A DNA stretch of 35,129 bases, from the NCBI GenBank assembly GCA_947486835.1, contig CANKVC010000003.1, positions 1-35,129 of the forward strand. The letters run 5' to 3'. The stretch's first letter is position 1. Each line of letters opens with the position of its first letter. Source of the DNA: Cytophagaceae bacterium. GTDB lineage: Bacteria; Bacteroidota; Bacteroidia; Cytophagales; Spirosomataceae. Shown here piece after piece: positions 24,526-32,714 of this stretch. The translations under genes and the position numbers were made by a program. Under the pieces are notes generated by a model. That model saw only the letters and a list, made by a program, of their open reading frames with translations. It did not search any database and was not told the DNA's origin.

Positions 24526-24543
24526 TTTTCTTACGTTTTTTTT
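24509..24543 (+). terminator. Intrinsic terminator overlapping the csp stop codon
   Basis: Left arm 24509-24521 (ACGT, one bulged T, AAGAAAAT) pairs with 24525-24536 (ATTTTCTT, ACGT) around a three-base loop, followed by a run of T to 24543. The stop codon (24523-24525) lies at the hairpin tip. Confidence 0.7.
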
Positions 24544-24621
24544 GATTAGAGCAAATCAGGATTAAACAATATATATAGGATTACCTATTTAAGATTGCAA
24601 AATTGATCTCTAGTTGAAGAG

Positions 24622-24657
24622 AAAAAAAAAGCCCTCAGAAATGAAGGCTTTTTTTAT
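24622..24657. terminator. Bidirectional terminator between csp and lysS
   Basis: A short stem (AGCCCTC with GAAGGCT, one mismatch, six-base loop) is flanked by A9 on the left and T7 on the right. It probably serves lysS on the minus strand. The remaining gene-free DNA from 24658 to 24736 shows nothing recognisable. Confidence 0.75.
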
Positions 24658-24736
24658 TTTACATGGTTCTGTTTACAAACTGAATACTATTTTCTACAGT
24701 TCAGTGGCCCAAAGTTAAACTTAAGCCTGAAGCAAT

Positions 24737-26449
24737 TTAAGAAATCCAGGCAATCACCTCCTCTTTGGTAGGCATGGATGAATCAATTTTCAATTTCTTT
24801 CTCATTCCACCTAAATCATTAAAAACTTTATTTGGATTGGCTTCTTTCAAAGCATCCAAAGTCAAAATTCCCATTTTCTGTAATGCTGGAATCCAAATTT
24901 CGGGTACCCCTGCGCTGATAAAATCTTGATCCGAAGATACTTCTTTCATGATTTCTGGACGCATTTGAGGAAAAAACAACACCTCTTGAATCGAGGATTG
25001 ATTCGTCATCAACATAGTTAATCGGTCTATTCCGATCCCAATACCCGACGTAGGTGGCATCGCATACTCCAATGAACGTATAAAATCATAATCCATCGCC
25101 ATCGCTTCATCATCGCCTTTTTCCGCTAATTTAAGTTGGTCCTCAAATCGCTCTTTTTGGTCAATCGGATCATTTAATTCGGAATAGGCATTTGCAATTT
25201 CTTTTCCATTCACAAATAGTTCAAAGCGTTCCACTAAACCCTCCTTCGATCTATGCTTCTTGGTTAGCGGAGACATTTCAACGGGATAATCAATAATGAA
25301 TGTGGGCTGAATTAAATTAGCTTCCACCTTCTCACCAAAAAGCTCGTCGATCAATTTACCTTTCCCCATTTGAGCATCCACTTCCATCCCAAAAGATGTA
25401 CATTTTGCTCTTAATTCATCTTCAGAAAGCTCATCTACATTCACGCCAGAATATTTCAAAATAGCTTCTGAAATACTTAATCGAGGATATGGACCAGCAA
25501 ATTCAATATGATTATCTCCCACTGAAATCTTAGTTTGACCATGTAAGGTCAAGGTTACCTTTTCAAAAATCTCCTCGGTCAAATTCATCATCCAATGGTA
25601 ATCTTTGTAAGCCACATAAAATTCTAAAGAGGTAAATTCAGGATTATGGGTTCTATCCATCCCCTCATTTCTGAACATCTTTCCAAACTCATACACTCCA
25701 TCAAATCCACCTACAATCAAACGCTTTAAATAAAGTTCATTGGCAATGCGCAAAAACAAAGGCATGTCCAACGTATTATGATGTGTTTTAAAGGGTCTCG
25801 CCGAGGCACCCCCATGAACCGATTGCAAAACAGGAGTTTCCACTTCTAACCAACCCCTTTGGTCAAACATCGTCCGCATCGTCGAAATAATCTTAGCGCG
25901 TTTAACGAAAATATCTTTAATGGAGGGATTTACGATCAAATCCACATATCGCTGGCGATACCTCATTTCAGGATCTGAGAAGGCATCATAGGTTTGACCA
26001 TCAGCTTCTTTCACCACTGGAAGTGGCTTCAGCGCTTTGGATAGCAAAGTAAATTCGCTCACATGAACCGATATCTCCCCAACTTGGGTCGTAAAAGCAT
26101 AGCCCTTGATACCGATAATATCTCCTATATCTAGAAGGCGTTTAAAAACGGTATTATACAACGTTTTATCCTCTCCTGGACATAAATCATCTCTTCGAAA
26201 ATACAACTGAATACGCCCATTCGCATCTTGTAATTCAGCAAATGAAGCATTTCCCATGATGCGAAATCCCATTAACCTACCAGCTAAACTAACTTCTTGG
26301 AAATTATTTAATTCAGGTTTATATTCGGCCAAAATCTGAGAAGAATAATGGCTGACCAAAAATGCGGCCGCAGGATAGGGATCGATTCCCATGCCAATAA
26401 GTTCCTGTCTTTTTTGACGTCTCAATAATTCTTGCTCACTTAATATCAT
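24737..26449 (-). CDS. lysS: Lysyl-tRNA synthetase, class II
   Basis: It charges tRNA-Lys with lysine. The 570-aa product has the N-terminal OB-fold anticodon domain (about 55-150), motif 2 MFRNEGMDRTHNPEFTSLEFY (quoted in part: FRNEGMDRTHNPEF), the YPVEMSPLTK block, ELNDP and motif 3 GIGIGIDRLTM. After the usual end of the enzyme (about residue 500) it carries a tail of about 70 residues (GVPEIWIPALQKMGI, then TLDALKEANPNKVF) that reads like a small helix-hairpin-helix module. The tail fits the longer LysS I recall in Bacteroidota. It is a single-gene unit; upstream DNA is shared with htrA. Confidence 0.97.
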   Translation of the reverse strand: MILSEQELLRRQKRQELIGMGIDPYPAAAFLVSHYSSQILAEYKPELNNFQEVSLAGRLMGFRIMGNASFAELQDANGRIQLYFRRDDLCPGEDKTLYNTVFKRLLDIGDIIGIKGYAFTTQVGEISVHVSEFTLLSKALKPLPVVKEADGQTYDAFSDPEMRYRQRYVDLIVNPSIKDIFVKRAKIISTMRTMFDQRGWLEVETPVLQSVHGGASARPFKTHHNTLDMPLFLRIANELYLKRLIVGGFDGVYEFGKMFRNEGMDRTHNPEFTSLEFYVAYKDYHWMMNLTEEIFEKVTLTLHGQTKISVGDNHIEFAGPYPRLSISEAILKYSGVNVDELSEDELRAKCTSFGMEVDAQMGKGKLIDELFGEKVEANLIQPTFIIDYPVEMSPLTKKHRSKEGLVERFELFVNGKEIANAYSELNDPIDQKERFEDQLKLAEKGDDEAMAMDYDFIRSLEYAMPPTSGIGIGIDRLTMLMTNQSSIQEVLFFPQMRPEIMKEVSSDQDFISAGVPEIWIPALQKMGILTLDALKEANPNKVFNDLGGMRKKLKIDSSMPTKEEVIAWIS

Positions 26450-26480
26450 GCTACATTTATATTTTCAAAGGGCAAAAATA

Positions 26481-26495
26481 GCCAAATCATTTGGC
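26481..26495. promoter_or_regulatory. Perfect 7-1-7 palindrome upstream of lysS and htrA
   Basis: GCCAAAT-C-ATTTGGC lies 31 nt before the lysS start in the divergent lysS/htrA region. It has operator-like symmetry. One or two such palindromes are expected by chance in a window of this size. Confidence 0.3.
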
Positions 26496-26546
26496 AAATA
26501 AAACTGCTAGGCGAGTTAGATAAAAACTTAAAACTTGTTAATAAAA

Positions 26547-26576
26547 TTGTAGACCTTAAACAATTGAGTACATTTT
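26547..26576 (+). promoter_or_regulatory. htrA promoter
   Basis: TTG (26547-26549), 19 nt, TACATTTT (26569-26576): one mismatch from the Bacteroidota consensus at exact spacing. The predicted leader is about 50 nt. Confidence 0.6.
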
Positions 26577-26633
26577 TACGTTAAATTCGCACATTCAAAA
26601 ACCATAATCACAATTAATAAAAGATCCTTATAA

Positions 26634-28115
26634 ATGAAAAATCAATTAAAATCCTATGTAGTCATTGCGCTTTTATCCAGTGGAATTTCTTTAGGCGCAT
26701 TTCAATTATTTAATTTGGGTTCAAAAAATACATTAGGCGAAGTCCCTTCTGCATTTACAAACACGGTCTCGAGCATCAATGTCCCCGGAAATCCAGGGGA
26801 ATTTACTTATGCAGCCGAAAAAACCACCCCTGCCGTGGTTCACATCAAAACTAAAATGGAACAGAGATCGCGCCAGCAATTTTCTAGTCCATTTGACGAT
26901 TTATTTGGCGGATTTGGTGATCCATTTGGTGGTGGAGGCGGCGGTGGTCGTAGACAAGCACCTCAGCAACAAGAGGCTTCTGGCTCAGGCGTCATCATTA
27001 GCGCTGACGGGTATATTGTAACTAATAATCACGTAGTAGCTGAAGCAAGTGAGATTTCAGTGATCTTGAATGATAAAAGAGAATTTAAAGGTAAGGTTAT
27101 TTCGACGGACCCTTCATCTGACTTAGCTGTCATTCAAATTAAGGCAAGTGGCCTTCCATTCCTAACATTTGGAGATTCAGATGCATTGAGAGTTGGAGAG
27201 TGGGTATTAGCCGTTGGGAATCCTTTTAACTTAGAATCAACCGTTACGGCAGGGATTGTATCTGCCAAAGGTCGTCAGAATATCATCGATCGCGATGGAG
27301 ACATTAACCCATTGGAATCATTTATCCAAACAGATGCAGCAGTTAATCCAGGAAATTCTGGAGGTGCACTTGTCAACTTAAAAGGCGAGTTGATCGGTAT
27401 TAATACAGCCATTTATTCACGCACAGGCCAATTTGCTGGATACTCATTTGCCGTTCCCGTAAGTATTGTCAAAAAAGTTTCAGGTGATTTAATCAAGTAT
27501 GGCAATGTCCAAAGAGGTTTCCTTGGGGTTAATATCCTAGAAGTAAACTCGAAATTAGTAGATGAAAAAGATCTTAAAGTAAAAGATGGAGTCTATGTAG
27601 GTGGATTTGCTGAAAACTCTGCAGCCAAAGATGCAGGCATTAAAATCAATGATGTGATCATGAAGATTGACGGAGTGGATACAAAATCAACGGCCAAACT
27701 CATGGAGATTGTTGGCAGAAAGAGGCCCGGTGAATCATTAAATGTTTCTGTAAATCGCGATGGCCAGATTAAAGAGTTCAATGTAACCCTGAAGAATAAA
27801 GATGGCAACACTTCTATACTTAAAGGAGACATCGGCGAAACGTATAAATCAGAGTTCTTAGGCGCCAAATTCGGTTCATTAAGTAGTGCAGATAAAGAAA
27901 AGTTTAAGTTGAGTTCTGGAGTTAAGGTGGTTGAAGTTACCACAGACGGAAGATTAGAAATGTATGGCTTATCCAAAGGATCCATCATTACCAAAATAAA
28001 TGATAAGGCTGTGAATAGCCCTAAAGAAGCTACGGAATTATTAGAAGCCAGAAGAGGTCGAATTAAATTAGAAGGAATTGACGTCGACGGATCTAGATTT
28101 ATCTACGTACTTTAA
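26634..28115 (+). CDS. Do/DegP-family periplasmic serine protease (HtrA)
   Basis: It degrades or holds misfolded envelope proteins. The 493-aa product has an N-terminal signal or anchor (about 7-26), a protease domain with His133 (NNHVV), Asp163 (SSDLAVIQI) and Ser242 (NPGNSGGAL), and two PDZ domains (about 295-390 and 405-490; the first begins YGNVQRGFLGVNI). A glycine-rich loop with FGGFGDPFGGGGGGGRR (about 91-107) lies before the catalytic His, equivalent to the LA loop of DegP. All catalytic residues are present. It is a single-gene unit with its own promoter and terminator. Confidence 0.95.
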   Translation: MKNQLKSYVVIALLSSGISLGAFQLFNLGSKNTLGEVPSAFTNTVSSINVPGNPGEFTYAAEKTTPAVVHIKTKMEQRSRQQFSSPFDDLFGGFGDPFGGGGGGGRRQAPQQQEASGSGVIISADGYIVTNNHVVAEASEISVILNDKREFKGKVISTDPSSDLAVIQIKASGLPFLTFGDSDALRVGEWVLAVGNPFNLESTVTAGIVSAKGRQNIIDRDGDINPLESFIQTDAAVNPGNSGGALVNLKGELIGINTAIYSRTGQFAGYSFAVPVSIVKKVSGDLIKYGNVQRGFLGVNILEVNSKLVDEKDLKVKDGVYVGGFAENSAAKDAGIKINDVIMKIDGVDTKSTAKLMEIVGRKRPGESLNVSVNRDGQIKEFNVTLKNKDGNTSILKGDIGETYKSEFLGAKFGSLSSADKEKFKLSSGVKVVEVTTDGRLEMYGLSKGSIITKINDKAVNSPKEATELLEARRGRIKLEGIDVDGSRFIYVL

Positions 28116-28148
28116 ACACAGATTTTAAAATCTAATTTTCTTTAAAAC

Positions 28149-28180
28149 AAAAAACCCGAGGCAAATGCTTCGGGTTTTTT
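28149..28180. terminator. Bidirectional terminator between htrA and pdhB
   Basis: A 14-bp stem (28149-28162 with 28167-28180, one G-T pair, four-base loop) has ACCCGAGGC/GCTTCGGGT in the core and A6/T6 flanks. Confidence 0.9.
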
Positions 28181-28199
28181 AATGCATTAAATTATATAC

Positions 28200-29183
28200 T
28201 TAAGATTTATATAAAACTTGTTTTACTGCTTTAATCGTTCTTTCTACACTTGGTAAAATTTCCTCGATTAACGTAGGCGCGTAAGGCAAAGGCAAGTCAC
28301 GTGAATTCACACGAATCACAGGAGCATCTAAGAAATCAAAAGCCCAACGTTGTAAATGATAAGCAATTTCAGAAGAAATAGCCGCTAATGGATTTGCTTC
28401 TTCCACAACTACACATCGATTGGTTTTTTTAACTGATTCCACTACGGTCAAATAATCAATAGGGCGGACACTGCGCAAATCAATCACCTCAACGGAAATT
28501 CCTTGCTTCTCTAACTCTTCTACCGCAGGCATCACCACACGAGACAACATTTTACCGAAAGTCACTAGCGTAACGTCTTTACCCGCTTTCACAATATTAG
28601 CTTTTCCGATTGGAATCAAATATTCTCCATCGGGAACTAATCCTTTGTCTCCATACATCACTTCCGATTCCATAAAAATGACCGGATCATTATCGCGAAT
28701 GGAAGCTTTTAATAAACCTTTTGCGTCCGCTGGATTGGATGGAACAACCACTTTCAAACCAGGTGTATTGGCAAACCAATTTTCAAAATTAGATGAATGT
28801 TGGGATGACAATTGACCCGCATTTCCTGTTGGTCCTCTAAAAACAATCGGGCAAGAATATTGTCCACCTGACATGGACATAATTTTTGAAGCCGAATTAA
28901 TTACTTGGTCTATGGCAACCAATGAAAAATTGAATGTCATGAATTCTACGATGGGTCTTAATCCATTCGCAGCAGCACCTACTGAAATTCCTCCAAATCC
29001 CAATTCAGCGATCGGTGTGTCAATCACACGATCCGGACCAAACTCATCCAACATCCCCTGGGAAACTTTATAGGCCCCATTATATTCAGCCACCTCTTCT
29101 CCTATAAGGAAAACACTTGAATCAGTTCGCATTTCTTCTTGCATGGCTTCACGCAAGGCTTCTCTAAATTGAATTTCTCTCAT
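28200..29183 (-). CDS. pdhB: Pyruvate dehydrogenase E1 component, beta subunit
   Basis: Together with the alpha subunit it decarboxylates pyruvate to feed the dihydrolipoyl acetyltransferase. The 327-aa product begins MREIQFREALREAMQEEM and shows the TPP-contact EEVAEYNGAYKVSQGM, the GVSIT-like DTPIAELGFGGISVGAA block, FRGPTGNAGQLSSQHS, and the C-terminal transketolase domain with TLVTFGKMLSRV and VVVEEANPLA. The alpha subunit (pdhA) is not next to it, so the E1 genes are split in this genome. A 2-oxoisovalerate E1 beta is the alternative, but the sequence resembles PdhB more closely. Confidence 0.93.
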   Translation of the reverse strand: MREIQFREALREAMQEEMRTDSSVFLIGEEVAEYNGAYKVSQGMLDEFGPDRVIDTPIAELGFGGISVGAAANGLRPIVEFMTFNFSLVAIDQVINSASKIMSMSGGQYSCPIVFRGPTGNAGQLSSQHSSNFENWFANTPGLKVVVPSNPADAKGLLKASIRDNDPVIFMESEVMYGDKGLVPDGEYLIPIGKANIVKAGKDVTLVTFGKMLSRVVMPAVEELEKQGISVEVIDLRSVRPIDYLTVVESVKKTNRCVVVEEANPLAAISSEIAYHLQRWAFDFLDAPVIRVNSRDLPLPYAPTLIEEILPSVERTIKAVKQVLYKS

Positions 29184-29216
29184 AATGATAAATTAAGTAT
29201 GCAACCTAATCGGGAG

Positions 29217-29246
29217 CAAAATTAGGCAAGAAAATGCATACAACAA
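29217..29246 (-). promoter_or_regulatory. pdhB promoter
   Basis: On the minus strand, TTG (29246-29244), exactly 19 nt, then TAATTTTG (29224-29217): a perfect Bacteroidota promoter. The leader is about 30 nt. Confidence 0.75.
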
Positions 29247-29291
29247 AACCAAAATTAGGTTTCTCATGCTCCCAATTTGATAAATTCTAGG

Positions 29292-29299
29292 TATTTTTG
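29292..29299 (+). promoter_or_regulatory. Candidate -7 element for aroB
   Basis: TATTTTTG matches TAnnTTTG exactly and contains the TTG at 29297 that could be misread as a start. It supports ATG 29324 as the true start. Confidence 0.5.
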
Positions 29300-29323
29300 A
29301 TAATAATTAGAATTTCTACCCAA

Positions 29324-30352
29324 ATGACTGTTAAAATAGCTCCCATTTCTGAATCATTGGCCACTTTTTTTGACCAAAACGAATATTCGCACATCGCTAT
29401 TTTGGTCGATGAATTTACAAACAAATATTGTTTGCCTATCATTCAAGATTTGTTGCCTTCTAATTTCACCAAAATTCTGATTAAATCTGGAGAGCATCAT
29501 AAAAATTTAGCTACCTGTGAGCAGGTTTGGGACCGAATGACAAAGGCTAATATGGATCGACATAGTTTATTGGTCAATTTAGGTGGCGGTGTCATAGGCG
29601 ATTTAGGAGGTTTTTGTGCCTCCACCTACAAAAGAGGAATCGATTTCATTCAAATTCCTACTACATTATTAGCCCAAGTGGACGCGAGTGTAGGGGGTAA
29701 ATTAGGCATCGACTTCCACGGACTAAAAAATCATATCGGAGTTTTCCAATTGCCTAAAGCCGTATTAATTGACCCCAAATTCATTGATACCTTATCGATC
29801 CAACAAAAAAAATCTGGCTTTGCTGAAATTATCAAACATTGCTTAATTCGCGATGAAAAGGAATGGAGTGCGATACGCCAACAAAGTTTCGAGGAATTGG
29901 ATTTATCAAAATTAATTGCTCATTCAGTTGCGATCAAAGAAGCGGTTGTTTTAGAAGATCCAAAAGAAGCGGGCTTACGTAAAATATTAAATTTTGGTCA
30001 TACCTTAGGCCACGCCATTGAAACCTATTTATTAGATAAGGGGAAAAGGAAGATTTTACATGGAGAGGCGATTGCGATCGGCATGATTGTAGAAGCATTT
30101 ATTTCCCATCAACGCGATTTAATTAGCCTACAAGAACTTGAAGAAATAGAATCTTATTTGTTTGAAAACTATGGTCGGGTCAAATTGCACACAGAAGAAA
30201 TTTCTAAAATTATCGCATTAACTGCTCAAGATAAAAAGAACAAAGGCAAAGAAATTCGCTTTTCATTGTTGACCGGATTAGGCGATTGTGGATATGATAT
30301 CCCTGTTAGCGCCTCAGAAATGAAGAAGGCCATTCAGTATTACTTGAATTAA
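29324..30352 (+). CDS. aroB: 3-dehydroquinate synthase
   Basis: It cyclises DAHP to 3-dehydroquinate, the second step of the shikimate pathway, using NAD and zinc. The 342-aa product has the NAD-binding NLGGGVIGDLGGF (85-97), the IPTTLLAQVDASVGGK block (111-126), the zinc-ligand regions FAEIIKH and NFGHTLGHAIE, and HGEAIAIGM. The N-terminal domain is a few residues shorter than in E. coli. ATG 29324 is preferred over the upstream TTG, which belongs to the promoter. The first shikimate enzyme (DAHPS-CM) is also in this window at 33790-34884 but is transcribed separately. The stop directly abuts the convergent gatC stop. Confidence 0.95.
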   Translation: MTVKIAPISESLATFFDQNEYSHIAILVDEFTNKYCLPIIQDLLPSNFTKILIKSGEHHKNLATCEQVWDRMTKANMDRHSLLVNLGGGVIGDLGGFCASTYKRGIDFIQIPTTLLAQVDASVGGKLGIDFHGLKNHIGVFQLPKAVLIDPKFIDTLSIQQKKSGFAEIIKHCLIRDEKEWSAIRQQSFEELDLSKLIAHSVAIKEAVVLEDPKEAGLRKILNFGHTLGHAIETYLLDKGKRKILHGEAIAIGMIVEAFISHQRDLISLQELEEIESYLFENYGRVKLHTEEISKIIALTAQDKKNKGKEIRFSLLTGLGDCGYDIPVSASEMKKAIQYYLN

Positions 30353-30640
30353 TTATTCGATTACCTGCGGTACTTTAAAATATTGCTCGTTGGTATCCGG
30401 CCCCAAAGCCAATGCTTTTTCCTTGGACAAATCTTGTTTAGCCACATCTTCTCGAAATTGATTCATGGCCGGTGTCATATGAACTAAGGGCTCCACATGA
30501 TCCGTATTCACCGCATTAAGCGCTTCCATCCAGTCAAGAACCTTGTTGATGGATTCTTGCATCGGTTCGATTTCATTGGGGTTTAATTCCAAACGAGCCA
30601 AATGGGCAATCTTTAATACATCTTCCTTATTTACTTTCAT
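30353..30640 (-). CDS. gatC: Asp/Glu-tRNA amidotransferase subunit C
   Basis: It is the small stabilising subunit of GatCAB, which converts Glu-tRNA(Gln) and Asp-tRNA(Asn) to the cognate amide form. The 95-aa product is of standard length with the family pattern DVLKIAHLARLEL, INKVLDWMEALNAVNTDHVEPL and the C-terminal YFKVPQVIE. gatA and gatB are not present here. It overlaps the preceding small gene by 14 nt and is in the ridA-gltX operon. Pairing with a glutamyl-tRNA synthetase gene suggests the indirect Gln-tRNA route. Confidence 0.95.
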   Translation of the reverse strand: MKVNKEDVLKIAHLARLELNPNEIEPMQESINKVLDWMEALNAVNTDHVEPLVHMTPAMNQFREDVAKQDLSKEKALALGPDTNEQYFKVPQVIE

Positions 30641-30818
30641 CTTCTTTCTGAATTAACTTTTTATCATCTGGCATTTCCTTGTCCAAAAAGGAATTTAATT
30701 GGTCGCGATCCATCGAAGAAATAATTTGACCAAACGAATCAATTTTCATTTCAAAACCTTCCAAATTAGGATGCACCTTAGGTTTTTTTTCGATCGGGTT
30801 GATTATTTTTTTTGCCAT
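30627..30818 (-). CDS. Small conserved-looking hypothetical protein between gltX and gatC
   Basis: This 63-aa charged protein has no signal peptide or membrane segment. Its centre, LEGFEMKIDSFGQIISSMDR, followed by DQLNSFLDKEMPDDKKL, resembles small Bacteroidota proteins I recall in this position, none with a known function. The frame runs to 30839, but MAKKIINPIEKK at 30818 starts 1 nt after the gltX stop, which suits translational coupling; the 3' end overlaps gatC by 14 nt. Being wedged between a tRNA synthetase and an amidotransferase subunit suggests a link to tRNA charging or translation. Confidence 0.8.
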   Translation of the reverse strand: MAKKIINPIEKKPKVHPNLEGFEMKIDSFGQIISSMDRDQLNSFLDKEMPDDKKLIQKEDESK

Positions 30819-30819
30819 T

Positions 30820-32322
30820 TTATCTTTTATTGAATGCATCTATTGCATGGGTAAGCCGAAGCAAAACTTGCTCTTTACCCCACAATTCCATTGAGATCAT
30901 CAAATCGGGTCCTGCCCCATTTCCACTTAAGGCGACGCGCAACATTTGCATCACCTTTCCCATTTTGATACCGGCCTCTTCTAATTTCACATGAATGAAC
31001 GACTTAATGGAATCAGCTTCCCAAAGCTCTAAATCAGGCAAACTTTCCTTTAAAACTTGTAAGCCCTTTTGCGATTCCTCGTTCCATTTATTTAATACGA
31101 CTGCCTCCTCGTAGATCGTAGGCAATTCCGTAAACTCCTTCACTTTTTCACCCAATTCCTGAGGAAAAGTAATCCGATCTAAAAATAAATGCACAAATGA
31201 TTCTGCTTCTTTTTTAGGCAAATCGGGTAAATATTGAACAGCTAGAGTACTAACATCCTGTAATTTAAGGTATTGCTCATTAAACCATTTGGCTTTATTT
31301 ACGTCAAATTTAGCCCCTGCCTTATTGATTCTCTCTAATGAAAAAGCAGAAATCAATTCATCTAATGAAAATAATTCTTGTTCTGTTCCTGGGTTCCAAC
31401 CTAAAAAAGCTAAGAAATTAATCATGGCCGAAGGAAGATATCCCTCTTGTTTAAAGCCCTTTGAAATAGTTCCTGTTTGTGGGTCCTTCCATTCTAAAGG
31501 AAAGACAGGAAATCCGCCTAAATCCGCATCTCTTTTTGAAAGTTTTCCATTCCCTTCCGGCTTTAGTAACAGGGGTAGATGGGCGAATTGTGGCGGCTGC
31601 CAACCAAAAGCCTGGTACAACAATATATGCAATGGAGCTGATGGAAGCCATTCCTCGCCACGAATCACATGAGTGATTTCCATAATATGGTCATCCACGA
31701 CATTGGCTAAATGGTAAGTTGGCATACCATCCGATTTCATTAAAACTTTGTCATCGATACTGGACGTATGAACATGTACCCAATCGCGAATGCTATCTTG
31801 GAACCGTATTTCCGCCTTCGCTGGAACTTTTAATCGGATTACATAGGGCATCCCTGAAGCGATCAAATCACTTATTTCCTGCTCAGACATAGACAAAGAG
31901 TTCTTTAATTTGACTCTTGTTAAAGCATTGTATTGAAACGCGCTTCCTTTACTTTCGTAGATTGCTCGCATCGCATCCAACTCCTCAGAGGTGTCAAATG
32001 CATAATATGCTTTTCCTGAATTGATTAATTCGTCTGCATATACTTTATACAATTCCTTACGCTCACTTTGTCGATAAGGTTCATGTGGACCGCCCACGCC
32101 TATTCCTTCGTCGGGCATAATTCCCAACCATTTTAAAGAATCTAAAATATAGTTTTCTGCACCTTCAACAAAGCGGGTTTGATCAGTATCTTCAATACGT
32201 AATATAAAAGTACCCCCTAATTTATGCGCTAATAAATAATTATATAAAGCGGTTCGAACCCCTCCTATATGCAAAGCACCTGTGGGACTTGGGGCAAATC
32301 GAACTCTTAATTTTTTAGACAT
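30820..32322 (-). CDS. gltX: Glutamyl-tRNA synthetase
   Basis: It charges tRNA-Glu and, if non-discriminating, tRNA-Gln. The 500-aa class I enzyme shows the HIGH-type motif PSPTGALHIGG (11-21), the editing-free insertion with FILRIEDTDQTR (39-50), the GEEWLPSAPLH block and the KMSKS-type KLSKR (260-264). The C-terminal anticodon-binding helices are complete. It lies 6 nt downstream of ridA and 1 nt upstream of the small gene. Presence of gatC supports a non-discriminating enzyme (inference). Confidence 0.97.
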   Translation of the reverse strand: MSKKLRVRFAPSPTGALHIGGVRTALYNYLLAHKLGGTFILRIEDTDQTRFVEGAENYILDSLKWLGIMPDEGIGVGGPHEPYRQSERKELYKVYADELINSGKAYYAFDTSEELDAMRAIYESKGSAFQYNALTRVKLKNSLSMSEQEISDLIASGMPYVIRLKVPAKAEIRFQDSIRDWVHVHTSSIDDKVLMKSDGMPTYHLANVVDDHIMEITHVIRGEEWLPSAPLHILLYQAFGWQPPQFAHLPLLLKPEGNGKLSKRDADLGGFPVFPLEWKDPQTGTISKGFKQEGYLPSAMINFLAFLGWNPGTEQELFSLDELISAFSLERINKAGAKFDVNKAKWFNEQYLKLQDVSTLAVQYLPDLPKKEAESFVHLFLDRITFPQELGEKVKEFTELPTIYEEAVVLNKWNEESQKGLQVLKESLPDLELWEADSIKSFIHVKLEEAGIKMGKVMQMLRVALSGNGAGPDLMISMELWGKEQVLLRLTHAIDAFNKR

Positions 32323-32328
32323 ATTTGA

Positions 32329-32700
32329 TTATTTATAGGCAATGCAAGAAATCTCAACGCGAACATTTTTGGGCAATCGGGCTACTTCTACGGTCTCACG
32401 AGCCGGTGGATTTGCCGTGAAATATTGGCCATATACACCATTGATTTGACTGAAATGATTCATGTCCTGGATAAAAATCGAACATTTCACAACCTGTTCA
32501 AATGAATATCCCGCCTCTTTTAAAATATAACCCAAGTTTTTCATGACTTGATCAGTTTCTTCTTCAATACTTGCGCCTGATTCAAAGGCGGAAAGGGCGA
32601 TTTGACCAGACACATATAAAGTACCATTCACCTCAACAGCCTGTGAATAAGGACCTATGGGAGCAGGAGCGTCTGTAGATAAAATTATTTTTTTTGTCAT
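32329..32700 (-). CDS. ridA: RidA-family enamine/imine deaminase
   Basis: It hydrolyses reactive 2-aminoacrylate-type enamines released by PLP enzymes. The 123-aa product has the standard length and all landmarks: GPYSQAVEVNGTLYVSGQI (16-34), NPPARETVEVARLP with substrate-binding Arg101, and VRVEISCIA with Glu117. It is the first gene of the operon with gltX, the small gene and gatC. Its start codon shares a base with the -7 element of the divergent transporter gene. Confidence 0.95.
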   Translation of the reverse strand: MTKKIILSTDAPAPIGPYSQAVEVNGTLYVSGQIALSAFESGASIEEETDQVMKNLGYILKEAGYSFEQVVKCSIFIQDMNHFSQINGVYGQYFTANPPARETVEVARLPKNVRVEISCIAYK

Positions 32701-32707
32701 ATCTTTG
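32700..32707 (+). promoter_or_regulatory. Candidate -7 element for the EamA transporter, 7 nt from its ATG
   Basis: TATCTTTG matches TAnnTTTG exactly. It overlaps the ridA start codon on the other strand and lies 7 nt before the transporter ATG at 32715, implying a leader of at most a few bases. Confidence 0.5.
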
Positions 32708-32714
32708 AAATGAA

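Noticed and set aside
27593-27994. 133-codon minus-strand frame within htrA
   Set aside because: It is antisense to the PDZ region of a well-supported gene.
31289-31672. 127-codon plus-strand frame within gltX
   Set aside because: It is fully antisense to a conserved synthetase and looks like a codon-bias shadow.
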